From positions 1 to 64,000 of the forward strand of contig DEJQ01000026.1 of the NCBI GenBank assembly GCA_002353575.1: a DNA stretch of 64,000 bases. The letters run 5' to 3'. This document shows, piece by piece, positions 36,149-44,819 of the stretch. How positions within the stretch are numbered: the stretch's first letter is position 1; each line of letters starts with the position of its first letter. The translations under genes were made by a program, and so were the position numbers. The DNA comes from Prevotellaceae bacterium UBA2744. GTDB lineage: Bacteria; Bacteroidota; Bacteroidia; Bacteroidales; Bacteroidaceae. The notes under the pieces were generated by a model, which made no database searches, was not told where the DNA came from, and saw only the letters and a list, made by a program, of their open reading frames with translations.

Positions 36149-36166
36149 TAATAATTTGTACCTTCG
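36135..36166 (+). promoter_or_regulatory. promoter of DUF2795 gene
   Basis: TTTG (36135-36138), a 20-bp spacer and TACCTTCG (36159-36166, one change from TAnnTTTG). It overlaps the end of the adenosyltransferase gene and gives a leader of about 60 nt. Confidence 0.6.
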
Positions 36167-36233
36167 CGCGCCTTTAGACAAACGTGGATAGGTAATCATA
36201 GTGACTATTAACACTTAAAATATATTTTCTATT

Positions 36234-36455
36234 ATGTATTGGACACTTGAACTTGCAACAAATTTGGAGGATGCTCCATGGCCTGCAACCAAAGAAGAAC
36301 TCATCGACTATGCCACCCGTTCGGGAGCACCTATGGAAGTCATTGAGAACCTTGAGGAGATAGAAGATGAAGGAGACGTTTACGAATCCATCGAAGAAAT
36401 CTGGCCTGACTACCCTTCAAAAGAAGACTTCCTCTGGGACGAGGAGGAATATTAG
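36234..36455 (+). CDS. DUF2795 domain protein
   Basis: A 73-aa, very acidic protein (many Glu and Asp) matching the small DUF2795 family by its motif APWPATKEELIDYATRSGAP, followed by a Glu-rich helix and the closing YPSKEDFLWDEEEY. Function unknown. It has its own promoter and terminator, so it is probably a single-gene unit. Confidence 0.85.
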   Translation: MYWTLELATNLEDAPWPATKEELIDYATRSGAPMEVIENLEEIEDEGDVYESIEEIWPDYPSKEDFLWDEEEY

Positions 36456-36484
36456 AGCCTCGTATTAGGCTTAGACCATCTAAG

Positions 36485-36531
36485 CACCAGCGGGATGAAC
36501 AACAATTGTTTGTCTCGCTGGTGTTTTATTT
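36485..36531 (+). terminator. terminator after DUF2795 gene
   Basis: CACCAGCG pairs with CGCTGGTG around a 23-nt loop that adds further pairing (GAACAACAATTGTTTGT is partly self-complementary). TTTTATTT follows. Confidence 0.8.
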
Positions 36532-36591
36532 GTGTATGTTGAAACCAACCTTTGCTAATATTTGCACAAGTTAGTTAGGTGTGAATTGACG

Positions 36592-36694
36592 AAAAATGCG
36601 TATTTACGCAAAAAAGTTAAATAGAATATTGCGTATTCCAATTAAAAGAACTATCTTTACCGAACAAAAATGCGTATTTACGCAAAAAAGTTAA
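36592..36694. repeat. two 29-bp direct repeats with TGCGTA-TT-TACGCA palindromes
   Basis: AAAAATGCGTATTTACGCAA + AAAAGTTAA occurs identically at 36592-36620 and 36666-36694. Each copy holds the perfect palindrome TGCGTATTTACGCA (36597-36610 and 36671-36684), 74 bp apart. A half-site TGCGTATT lies between them at 36630-36637. They bracket the promoter of the DUF4143 ATPase gene and look like operator sites. Confidence 0.85.
36628..36659 (+). promoter_or_regulatory. probable promoter of DUF4143 ATPase gene
   Basis: ATTG (36628-36631), a 20-bp spacer and TATCTTTA (36652-36659), each one base from consensus. The -33 element overlaps the TGCGTA half-site. The predicted start falls near 36666, the left edge of the second palindrome repeat. 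Confidence 0.5.
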
Positions 36695-36699
36695 GCAAT

Positions 36700-37953
36700 A
36701 TGGAAATAAAACGTGACTTTCACTTGAAGAGACTGATAGATAGCAGACATAATGGAATGATAAAAGTCGTAACTGGTATACGTCGTTGCGGTAAATCCTA
36801 TCTGCTTTTTAAATTGTTCCGTGATTTTCTGAAGAATGAGGGTATAAAGGACGATCATTTAATTATGGTTGACCTTGAAGACCGCCATAATATGGAGCTG
36901 AGAGATCCGGACAAATTGCTGAAGTACATTGACAACCAAATGAAAGATTCGGATATGTACTATATTCTACTGGACGAGATACAACTGGTGTCGGAGTTCG
37001 AGGACGTGCTGAATAGTTATCTGAAGGTAGAAAATGCCGATGTATATGTTACTGGCAGTAATTCAAAGTTCCTTTCAAAGGATGTTATCACAGAATTTCG
37101 TGGGCGGGGATGGGAGATTAAGATAACTCCGCTCTCTTTCAGGGAGTTTGTATCCGTATATAACGGTACACGGGAATCCGCTCTTAAAGAGTATCTTGTA
37201 TATGGAGGACTACCCAAACTGCTTTCCTTTAATGATGACACACAGAAGACAGAGTATTTGAAAGGTCTTTTTGCCAAGACTTATCTGACAGATATCAAGG
37301 AGCGATATCGAATAAAGCAAGATGCTGAGCTGGAAGAGCTCATGGATGTCATAGCATCAACTATAGGTGGCCTCACTAACCCCCAGAAATTGGAGAACAC
37401 TTTCAAAACCGTCAAGAACGTACAATTCTCAAAGCAAACCATCAAGACATATCTTGACATTCTTGAAGAAGTTTTTCTGATAGAGAAGTCTATACGGTAT
37501 GACATCAAGGGCAAACGTTACATCTCTACACCTGCAAAATACTATTTCACAGACTTGGGGCTTCGCAATGCACGCATTGATTTCCGACAACTTGAAATGA
37601 CACATCTGATAGAGAATCTGATTTACAACGAACTGCGTCTTCGCGGTATGAGCGTTGATGTAGGTGTAGTCGTGAAAAATGAAAAAGATGACAATGGCGT
37701 TAGTGTGCGGAAACAATATGAAGTGGATTTTGTATGTAACCAGGGAAGCAAACGATGCTACATACAGTCGGCTTTCCGTCTCCCGTCAGAAGAGAAGCGA
37801 GAGCAGGAATTGCGTTCACTAAAGAGTATTGATGACAGTTTCCTTAAATTTGTTATTACAGAAGATACTGTCAGGCGCTATCAGGATGACAATGGCGTTG
37901 TATTTATGAACATCTATGAATTCCTACTTGATGAAAACAGTCTGCAGATATAG
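36700..37953 (+). CDS. AAA_14/DUF4143 family ATPase
   Basis: 417 aa from the ATG at 36700. An in-frame ATG at 36670 is inside the palindrome and within a few bases of the predicted transcript start, so it is less likely. The N-terminal AAA_14 domain has Walker A VVTGIRRCGKSYLLF (about residues 22-36) and Walker B YYILLDEIQL (about 88-97), with TGSNSKFLSKDV as sensor region. The C-terminal DUF4143 domain includes YEVDFVCNQGSKRCYIQS near 345, a possible nuclease-like fold. The family is abundant and multi-copy in Bacteroidales and its function is not settled. It stands alone between two terminators. Confidence 0.88.
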   Translation: MEIKRDFHLKRLIDSRHNGMIKVVTGIRRCGKSYLLFKLFRDFLKNEGIKDDHLIMVDLEDRHNMELRDPDKLLKYIDNQMKDSDMYYILLDEIQLVSEFEDVLNSYLKVENADVYVTGSNSKFLSKDVITEFRGRGWEIKITPLSFREFVSVYNGTRESALKEYLVYGGLPKLLSFNDDTQKTEYLKGLFAKTYLTDIKERYRIKQDAELEELMDVIASTIGGLTNPQKLENTFKTVKNVQFSKQTIKTYLDILEEVFLIEKSIRYDIKGKRYISTPAKYYFTDLGLRNARIDFRQLEMTHLIENLIYNELRLRGMSVDVGVVVKNEKDDNGVSVRKQYEVDFVCNQGSKRCYIQSAFRLPSEEKREQELRSLKSIDDSFLKFVITEDTVRRYQDDNGVVFMNIYEFLLDENSLQI

Positions 37954-38025
37954 TCTCCGATCGGCAAGGAGGAACATCAGCAAAGTCGAAACCGTGGATA
38001 CCACATGTAATATTCCGAAAAACTA

Positions 38026-38061
38026 GGGGTCGTGTCAAAAGTAACAGACACGACCCCTTTT
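38026..38061. terminator. bidirectional terminator between DUF4143 ATPase and rfbB
   Basis: A perfect 11-bp GC-rich stem GGGGTCGTGTC/GACACGACCCC with a 10-nt loop. TTTT follows on the plus strand and TAGTTTTTC on the minus strand, so it can end both convergent transcripts. Confidence 0.88.
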
Positions 38062-38083
38062 CCGTATTTTATTTTATTCGTCG

Positions 38084-39220
38084 TTATCGGTTCTTATACA
38101 TACTTTCGTAATATTTCTCGTAGTCGCCCGAAGTGATGTTGTTGAGCCATTCTTCGTTGTCGAGATACCAACGGACGGTCTTCTCGATACCCTCTTCGAA
38201 CTGGAGCGAGGGTTCCCATCCGAGTTCTTTCTGAAGTTTGCGTGAGTCGATGGCATAACGGGCATCGTGCCCCAGACGGTCGGTTACGTATGTGATGAGG
38301 TCGAGATCTTCACCCTCTTTTCTGCCGAGCAGACGATCGACAGTCTTGATGACCACCTTGATGATGTCGATATTCTTCCACTCGTTGAAACCGCCGATGT
38401 TGTATGTCTCGGCTATCTTACCATTATGGAAGATGGTATCGATGGCACGGGCATGATCCTCTACATAGAGCCAGTCGCGCACATTCTCACCTTTTCCATA
38501 TACAGGGAGCGGCTTACGGTTGCGAATGTTATTTATAAAGAGCGGAATCAGTTTCTCGGGGAACTGATACGGGCCGTAGTTATTAGAACAGTTAGTTACA
38601 ATAGTCGGCATACCATAAGTGTCGTGGAAGGCACGTACGAAATGGTCGCTTGATGCCTTGCTGGCTGAATATGGAGAATGCGGATTGTACTTCGTTGTCT
38701 CGAGGAAGAAATCCTTACCATAGGCAGCATGGTGTTCGGCGCTGGATGCCTGAGTGGTGAACGGAGAAGGAATGCCCTCTGGGTTGGTCATGGAGAGTGC
38801 TCCATAGACTTCATCGGTGGAGATGTGATAGAATCGCTTGCCTTCATACTTTTCAGGCAGACTTTCCCAATAGAGTTTGGCTGCCTGCAGAAGTGAGAGT
38901 GTTCCCATCACGTTCGTGCGAGCAAACGTAAAGGGATCCTTGATGCTACGATCCACATGACTTTCAGCTGCAAGATGTATGATTCCATCGATATTTTCGT
39001 CTTGCATCAATTTATAGAAAGCATCGAAATCGCAGATGTCCATCTTTACAAACTTGTAGTTTGGCTTGTCTTCGATATCCTTCAGATTGGCAAGGTTACC
39101 GGCATAGGTAAGTTTATCGAGATTGATAATCTTATACTCCGGGTATTTATTTACAAAGAGTCGTACTACATGACTGCCGATGAATCCGGCTCCGCCAGTG
39201 ATTACAATGTTTCGTTTCAT
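38084..39220 (-). CDS. rfbB: dTDP-glucose 4,6-dehydratase
   Basis: A 378-aa short-chain dehydrogenase-type enzyme that makes dTDP-4-keto-6-deoxyglucose, precursor of dTDP-rhamnose and related deoxysugars. The NAD motif ITGGAGFIGSHVVR is at residues 6-19, the catalytic STDEVYG near 135, and the Tyr-x3-Lys pair in YSASKAS near 185. It has a Bacteroidales insertion before YSASK (AAYGKDFFLETTKYNPHSP). It is the last gene of glf-ybeY-rfbB. rfbA, rfbC and rfbD are not in the window, so the end product cannot be assigned here. Confidence 0.96.
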   Translation of the reverse strand: MKRNIVITGGAGFIGSHVVRLFVNKYPEYKIINLDKLTYAGNLANLKDIEDKPNYKFVKMDICDFDAFYKLMQDENIDGIIHLAAESHVDRSIKDPFTFARTNVMGTLSLLQAAKLYWESLPEKYEGKRFYHISTDEVYGALSMTNPEGIPSPFTTQASSAEHHAAYGKDFFLETTKYNPHSPYSASKASSDHFVRAFHDTYGMPTIVTNCSNNYGPYQFPEKLIPLFINNIRNRKPLPVYGKGENVRDWLYVEDHARAIDTIFHNGKIAETYNIGGFNEWKNIDIIKVVIKTVDRLLGRKEGEDLDLITYVTDRLGHDARYAIDSRKLQKELGWEPSLQFEEGIEKTVRWYLDNEEWLNNITSGDYEKYYESMYKNR

Positions 39221-39259
39221 ATCGTTGAAATTTGGAAGTTTACAATAGGAAGTTGATAA

Positions 39260-39703
39260 TTACAAATTAAGATTCAGTAGTGACAAGGCTTTATTTTCAG
39301 CCGCCTCCATGATTTCGCGTTCTCCAGGTCCCTTGTCGTTGATGCCCAGAAGATGAAGGATTCCGTGGATGATGACACGATGGAGTTCCTGATTATAATC
39401 AGCTCCGAGACCAGCCGCATTGGTGCGAACAGTGTCAAGAGATATGAACATATCGCCGGAAATTGTATCCTTTATGCCCATCTGGACCAGGTCATCACAG
39501 TAGTCGAACGTGATGATGTCGGTATAGTAATCATGCTGCAGATACTGGCGATTGACCTCCAGAATCTTCTCGTCATTGCAAAAGATGTAACCTATGTCGC
39601 CGACACGTTTACCGTATGTCTGAGCCACAGCTTTTATCCATGCACTCACATTGCGACGCTTTATAGCTGGCATTTTGACGCCATCTGTCGTGTATGTAAT
39701 CAT
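39260..39703 (-). CDS. ybeY: endoribonuclease YbeY
   Basis: A 147-aa UPF0054 family metalloprotein that helps mature 16S rRNA 3' ends and ribosome quality. The zinc motif, normally H-x3-H-x5-H, reads HGILHLLGIND here, with Asp at the third-ligand position. This may be normal for Bacteroidetes. DYYTDIITFDY and GDMFISLDTV are family hallmarks. Its start overlaps the glf stop by 4 nt, so a housekeeping gene is embedded in a sugar operon. Confidence 0.92.
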   Translation of the reverse strand: MITYTTDGVKMPAIKRRNVSAWIKAVAQTYGKRVGDIGYIFCNDEKILEVNRQYLQHDYYTDIITFDYCDDLVQMGIKDTISGDMFISLDTVRTNAAGLGADYNQELHRVIIHGILHLLGINDKGPGEREIMEAAENKALSLLNLNL

Positions 39704-40839
39704 ATTATATCTAATTGCAGCACCTTTTCGATGATTGGTGCCATGTCGTAATATTTGTATTCAGCCAGGCGACCGCCGAAGATGACATTCGGTTCGGCAT
39801 CCGCCAACTCACGGTATTTTTGAGCGAGTCGATTGTTAGCCTCATCGTTCACCGGGTAGTAAGGTTCCATTCCATCCTGCCACTCCGTAGAGAACTCTCT
39901 GGAAATGACTGTCGTAGGAACATCATACACCGACTGTCCGAACATCTCGAAATGCTTATGTTCGATGATACGCGTATAAGGCACTGAGGCCTCAGTATAA
40001 TTCACCACCGCATTGCCCTGATAGTTTGGCCGGTCAACCACCTCTTGTTCGAAGCGGACAGTACGATAGTTCAGTTTGCCGAAACGATAATCGTAGAATT
40101 CGTCAATCTTTCCGGTGAAGACAATCTTGTCGGCAAGGCATTCCCAATAGCTTCGGTTTTCGAAGAAATCGGCATTTACCTTTGTCTCCACACCCGCAAG
40201 GAGTCCGTCGATGAGGATGTTGTAACCGCCGATTGGAATACCCTGATACTTATCGTTGAAATAATTATTATCAAACACGAAACGAACGGGCAACCGTTTT
40301 ATGATGAAAGCAGGCAGGTCGGTACACTTACGTCCCCACTGCTTTTCGGTATAGCCCTTGATGAGAGTCTCATAAATATCACGCCCGATAAGCAACAGTG
40401 CCTGTTCTTCCAGATTACGAGGTTCCGTAACACCTGCTGCCCGCATCGCAGAAAGAGCCTCCTGTCGCTGTTCTTCGATTTTCGCTTTTGCCGCCTCGGG
40501 GGTGGTAACGCCCCACATCTGATAGAACGTATTCATATTGAACGGCAGATTATACAGCCTACCTGCATAATTTGCGACAGGAGAATTTGTATAGCGATTG
40601 AAGGGAACGATAGAATTTACGAAATTCCACACCTCCGGATTTGAAGTATGGAATATATGTGCCCCATACTTATGCACATTGATTCCATCGATGGATTCGC
40701 AGAAAACATTGCCTCCGAGATGTGAACGCTTATCGATAACCAAACATTTTTTCCCTGCTTCATGAGCCCTATAGGCAAACATAGCTCCGAACAGGCCGGA
40801 ACCCACTATCAGGTAGTCGTATGGTTTGCGTGATGACAT
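39700..40839 (-). CDS. glf: UDP-galactopyranose mutase
   Basis: 379 aa from the ATG at 40839; an in-frame TTG upstream has no support. This FAD enzyme converts UDP-galactopyranose to UDP-galactofuranose. The FAD motif YLIVGSGLFGAMFAYRA is at about residues 8-24, with HLGGNVF and YGAHIFHTSNPEVW in the 40-75 region, and TEKQWGRKCTDLPA near 160. A GlfT2-like GT2 gene at 51510 would be the natural user of UDP-Galf. It is first in glf-ybeY-rfbB and divergent from the LTA-synthase-like gene. Confidence 0.96.
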   Translation of the reverse strand: MSSRKPYDYLIVGSGLFGAMFAYRAHEAGKKCLVIDKRSHLGGNVFCESIDGINVHKYGAHIFHTSNPEVWNFVNSIVPFNRYTNSPVANYAGRLYNLPFNMNTFYQMWGVTTPEAAKAKIEEQRQEALSAMRAAGVTEPRNLEEQALLLIGRDIYETLIKGYTEKQWGRKCTDLPAFIIKRLPVRFVFDNNYFNDKYQGIPIGGYNILIDGLLAGVETKVNADFFENRSYWECLADKIVFTGKIDEFYDYRFGKLNYRTVRFEQEVVDRPNYQGNAVVNYTEASVPYTRIIEHKHFEMFGQSVYDVPTTVISREFSTEWQDGMEPYYPVNDEANNRLAQKYRELADAEPNVIFGGRLAEYKYYDMAPIIEKVLQLDII

Positions 40840-40858
40840 AAGCTTTAAATTCAATGGG

Positions 40859-40897
40859 CAAAGATAAGGATTATTAGACGAATAATGTATATCTTTG
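40859..40897. promoter_or_regulatory. divergent -7 boxes between glf and the LTA-synthase-like gene
   Basis: TATCTTTG occurs on both strands: minus at 40859-40866 (toward glf) and plus at 40890-40897. The rightward transcript would start within a few bases of the ATG at 40907, giving almost no leader. No clear -33 elements at standard spacing. Confidence 0.5.
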
Positions 40898-40906
40898 CAA
40901 AATAAA

Positions 40907-42904
40907 ATGAATCATCAGATAAATATACAGCGGGGAGTCTATTCCAACGCGATAGCATTCGTGTGGAATATGCTATTGGCATACGCAGTGTATGCTGTGT
41001 GCCGCATAGAATACACTGCAGAGAACTGGGAAGTCTTCAAGAACGGACTTTTTGAAAACAGCTGGGCAGACCTCTTGAAAGGTTGCATGCTATTCGACAC
41101 CTCTGCCATTCTTTACACGAACAGCCTATATGCGCTTATGATGCTTTTACCCCTGCCCTATGCTCACAGACAGGGATGGAGGAAAGTGGCTAAATGGGTG
41201 TTTATCGTAGTAAATACAATTTGTGTTGCAGCTAATGTGACCGACTCAGTATATTTCCAATACACAGGCAGGAGAACCACCATGTCGGTATTTGAAGAAT
41301 TCAGCAACGAAGGCAACCTGTGGAGCATATTCCTTACTGAATTTATTCGCCACTGGTATCTCGTGCTTTTTGTAATCGCCCTGATTTGTATTCTATATTT
41401 TCTGTATGCAAATCCGAAGGGCAGAATTGTACTTAACAGGCGACGCAGATACCTGGCATTCTACCTCGTCACTACATGTTATCTTCTGGCATACATTCCA
41501 CTGACTATATGCGGAATGAGAGGCGGAGCTACAACTGCCGTAAGACCAATCACCATCAGCAATGCCAACCAATACGTGAACCACCCGCAAGAGGCGGCAG
41601 TAGTACTCAATACACCATTCTCCATAATCCGTACGATAAACAAGAAACCGTTTGTGGTACCGGAGTATATGAGCGAGGAGGAAATGAACCGGTTGTATAG
41701 TCCGCTACACAATATTGGGAAGGGAGAAAAACAAGGTGAAGAGGGAGGATTAAAGCCCAATGTGGTTGTTCTTATTGTTGAGAGTTTCGGACGCGAATAC
41801 ATAGGAGCATACAACGAACTGCTGGAAGGGGGGAACTACAAAGGATACACTCCGTTTATCGACTCCCTTTACCAACATTGCGTATCATTCGACTATACAT
41901 TTGCCAACGGCAGAAAAAGTATCGATGGAATGCCCTCTGTCCTCAGCAGCATTCCGATGTTTGTGGAACCATTCTTCCTCACCCCTGCATCACTTAACGA
42001 TATAAGTGGAATTGCCGGTGAATTGGGAAAGATCGGTTATCAGTCAGCATTTTTTCATGGGGCAGAAAACGGCTCCATGGGATTCCAGGCATATGCACGC
42101 GCCACAGGTTTCCAGAAATACCACGGCAGGACAGAATACAACGAAGACCCCCGATTTGACGGAGACAAGGACTTCGACGGCACATGGGCTATATGGGACG
42201 AGCCCTTCCTGCAATACTATGCCACAAAGATGTCGGAGATGCAGGAACCATTTGTGACAGCTCTCTTCACAGCGTCGAGCCACCATCCGTATATTGTGCC
42301 TGAGGAATACGAAAAGGACTTTCCAGAGGAAGGCGGCAACCCAATACACAAGTGCATACGCTACACCGATATGGCTTTGAGGAGATTTTTCGAAACTGCC
42401 AGGAAACAACCCTGGTATGACCATACACTGTTCGTCTTCACAAGCGACCACACGAACATCAGTGACCACGCAGAATACCAAACAGCATTGGGACTGTACG
42501 GTTCGCCAATACTCTTCTTCGACCCGTCGGGCAGACTCGAAGCCGGCAGACGCCACTCCATAGCCCAACAGATAGACATCATGCCAACGATTCTGAGTTA
42601 TGTCGGTTATCCTAACCCATACGTGGCATTCGGATGCGACCTGTTGACTACGCCAGACGAAGATACTTGGGCAGTGCAGTACAATAGCGGAATCTACCAA
42701 TATGTAGAAGGCGACTACGTCATACTGTTCGACGGAACACACGTGAAAGCTCTATACAACTACGAGACAGACTGGATGCTAACCCAAGACCTCAAGGCTG
42801 AGAAGACAGAAATAGCAACCCGCATGGAACAGCGGCTGAAGGCTATCATCCAAAGCTACATGGAGCGCATGAACGGAAACAGTCTTACATTCAAGAAACA
42901 ATAA
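40907..42904 (+). CDS. LTA synthase-like membrane phosphotransferase/sulfatase-family protein
   Basis: 665 aa. About five N-terminal helices (residues 12-200) are followed by a periplasmic alkaline-phosphatase-superfamily domain. Metal and active-site motifs: VVVLIVESFGREYIG (about 285), the probable nucleophile Ser in GRKSIDGMPSVLSSIP (about 340), TASSHHPYIVPEEY (about 460) and FVFTSDHTN (about 510). The Cys/Ser-x-Pro-x-Arg sulfatase motif is absent. These features point to transfer of a phospho-group such as phosphoglycerol or phosphoethanolamine onto a glycan or lipid. It precedes the GT87-FGE fusion by 7 bp. Confidence 0.85.
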   Translation: MNHQINIQRGVYSNAIAFVWNMLLAYAVYAVCRIEYTAENWEVFKNGLFENSWADLLKGCMLFDTSAILYTNSLYALMMLLPLPYAHRQGWRKVAKWVFIVVNTICVAANVTDSVYFQYTGRRTTMSVFEEFSNEGNLWSIFLTEFIRHWYLVLFVIALICILYFLYANPKGRIVLNRRRRYLAFYLVTTCYLLAYIPLTICGMRGGATTAVRPITISNANQYVNHPQEAAVVLNTPFSIIRTINKKPFVVPEYMSEEEMNRLYSPLHNIGKGEKQGEEGGLKPNVVVLIVESFGREYIGAYNELLEGGNYKGYTPFIDSLYQHCVSFDYTFANGRKSIDGMPSVLSSIPMFVEPFFLTPASLNDISGIAGELGKIGYQSAFFHGAENGSMGFQAYARATGFQKYHGRTEYNEDPRFDGDKDFDGTWAIWDEPFLQYYATKMSEMQEPFVTALFTASSHHPYIVPEEYEKDFPEEGGNPIHKCIRYTDMALRRFFETARKQPWYDHTLFVFTSDHTNISDHAEYQTALGLYGSPILFFDPSGRLEAGRRHSIAQQIDIMPTILSYVGYPNPYVAFGCDLLTTPDEDTWAVQYNSGIYQYVEGDYVILFDGTHVKALYNYETDWMLTQDLKAEKTEIATRMEQRLKAIIQSYMERMNGNSLTFKKQ

Positions 42905-42911
42905 CCAGAAA

Positions 42912-44798
42912 ATGATAAAAAAATACGTATTGAATCCGATAAAATGGTTCTTCAGCAACCCGCGTTGCGTGTTTGGACTGGGCTTTGCCATTTCACTTTT
43001 AGCTACAGTACTTGAAGTATTTCGCGGTCGAAACACCAATTACTTCGACTATCAGGATGCCACTCGTATGTTTTGGGAGGGATTGAGTCCATATACGCTC
43101 GAATACGCCCAGGCACACAGTCTTTACTTCACTTACCCCCCTGTATTCAACGTCATCTTTGCACCTATCTTCTACTTGCCATGGTGGCTGGGACCATTTG
43201 TATGGAATCTTGGCAACTACATTCTTTTTGCATATTCAATCAAGACATTGCCATCACAATTCGACAGATACAAACACTGGATCTTCCTCTTCACGCTGTC
43301 CGTCGTCCTGCAATCAGTATTCTGCTATCAATATAATCTTGTGGTATGCTATATATTCATCTTTGCATTCAGTCTGTTGGAGCGCGGCAAGGGATTTTGG
43401 GCAGTTTTCCTGATTATGTTATCTGCATGCACGAAGATATATGGTGCTGCTGAACTGGCAATACTGCTATGCTACCCAAAGATGTGGCGCAATTTCGGAT
43501 ATGCCATCCTGTGTGGAGCATTCTTCATATGCCTGCCCCTGCTGAACCCGAATTTCGACAATCCATTAGGACTGTATCAGCAAATGTTCGACATGATAGC
43601 AACCCACCACAGCGATTCCGACTTCATTGGTATTCTGTTTGCACGTGGATTAAAACCATTCCTGCTACCGAATTACCGCGCGGTGCAGATTATCGTATTC
43701 GCCATATTGGGCATATTGTTCTTCTGGCGTTATAAACGCTGGGGCAATTTCAAATTCCGTGTACAGGTGCTGGCCGTACTGACAGGATTTATAATACTTT
43801 TCAGTGATCTACCGGAAACTCATACATATGTTATCTGCCTGCCTTTCTACGCCATGGCATTCTGGCTACAGCCACGGCGCACATGGATTGACTGGACACT
43901 CTTCTGGCTATTGGTCATCAATTTCTGCATTCTCCCTACCGATGTACTGTGTCCGGCATGGCTTCATGAATACATCCACAAGACATTCTGGCTTGACGTA
44001 TATACATACTTCTTCTGCTGGCTACGCATTCTATGGTGGGCAGTCGGACCACAGCACGTAAGACCTGTTGCCGTGAAGGCGGCTACAGTACTTGCCTTGT
44101 TTTTCACCCCTATTTGCATACAGGCACAAAGCACCAAAGTTTTTTCAGTTGGCGGAGTTGAGTTCAAGATGGTATATGTCAAGGGAGGCACATTCATCAT
44201 GGGATCACTGCCAAACGACAAGGAAGCAGATGCAGACGAGGTTCGCCACAAAACAACCGTCAAGGACTTCTACATTGGCCAGACAGAAGTCACACAGGAA
44301 CTATGGCTGGCGGTAATGGGTAAGAAACGCATAAGACACGAAGGCAGCCAACTGCCCGTAGAAGACATCACATATGGACAGTGTAAAGCATTCTTAGAAA
44401 AGCTGAATAAGATGACAGGAGAGCACTTCCGTCTTCCCACTGAAGCCGAATGGGAATATGCAGCACGAGGAGGAAACCGGTCGGAAGGATATATCTATGC
44501 TGGCAGCAACGACATAAATGAAGTAGCCCATACGCTCGCAAACAACAAGGCACATGTTCAGTTGCCTGTAGCACAGTTCAAGCCAAATGAATTGGGACTC
44601 TACGACATGTCGGGTAATGTATGGGAATGGTGTGAAGACTGGTACAAGAAGACACCAGACGGCAAACCGTCGAGCAACTTCCATGTCATACGAGGCGGAG
44701 GCTATGACTGCAGTCCTCGCTATTGCCGATCAACAAACCGGTTTATGTACGACCAACGCAGGCGACGCGACCTCGTAGGTTTTCGTTTAGCCAAATAA
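42912..44798 (+). CDS. GT87-type membrane glycosyltransferase fused to a formylglycine-generating-enzyme domain
   Basis: 628 aa. Residues 1-385 are a GT87/DUF2029 polyprenol-phosphate-dependent mannosyltransferase-like domain with about ten helices (NYFDYQDATRMFWEG in the first periplasmic loop). Residues 386-408 (VAVKAATVLALFFTPICIQAQ) look like a former signal peptide. Residues 409-628 are a SUMF1/FGE-sulfatase domain: MVYVKGGTFIMGS, TEVTQELW, RLPTEAEWEYAARGG, LYDMSGNVWEWCEDW and GGGYDCSPRYCRSTNR. Cys600 and Cys605 (C-x4-C) align with the active-site pair of true FGE. It looks like a membrane GT joined to a secreted FGE protein. The substrate is unknown. It is co-transcribed with the LTA-synthase-like gene. 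Confidence 0.88.
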   Translation: MIKKYVLNPIKWFFSNPRCVFGLGFAISLLATVLEVFRGRNTNYFDYQDATRMFWEGLSPYTLEYAQAHSLYFTYPPVFNVIFAPIFYLPWWLGPFVWNLGNYILFAYSIKTLPSQFDRYKHWIFLFTLSVVLQSVFCYQYNLVVCYIFIFAFSLLERGKGFWAVFLIMLSACTKIYGAAELAILLCYPKMWRNFGYAILCGAFFICLPLLNPNFDNPLGLYQQMFDMIATHHSDSDFIGILFARGLKPFLLPNYRAVQIIVFAILGILFFWRYKRWGNFKFRVQVLAVLTGFIILFSDLPETHTYVICLPFYAMAFWLQPRRTWIDWTLFWLLVINFCILPTDVLCPAWLHEYIHKTFWLDVYTYFFCWLRILWWAVGPQHVRPVAVKAATVLALFFTPICIQAQSTKVFSVGGVEFKMVYVKGGTFIMGSLPNDKEADADEVRHKTTVKDFYIGQTEVTQELWLAVMGKKRIRHEGSQLPVEDITYGQCKAFLEKLNKMTGEHFRLPTEAEWEYAARGGNRSEGYIYAGSNDINEVAHTLANNKAHVQLPVAQFKPNELGLYDMSGNVWEWCEDWYKKTPDGKPSSNFHVIRGGGYDCSPRYCRSTNRFMYDQRRRRDLVGFRLAK

Positions 44799-44819
44799 TA
44801 TATATAGAAGCCCTGCCTA

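Noticed and set aside
36592..36694. Insertion sequence ends or att sites
   Set aside because: No transposase or integrase nearby and the repeats sit exactly at a promoter, better explained as operators.
40045..40644. 199-codon open frame opposite glf
   Set aside because: Antisense to a gene with full FAD and UGM motifs; not credible as a second gene.
42912..44798. The FGE domain as maturase of the neighbouring LTA-synthase-like protein
   Set aside because: That neighbour has no Cys-x-Pro-x-Arg motif; its predicted nucleophile is Ser, so it needs no formylglycine.
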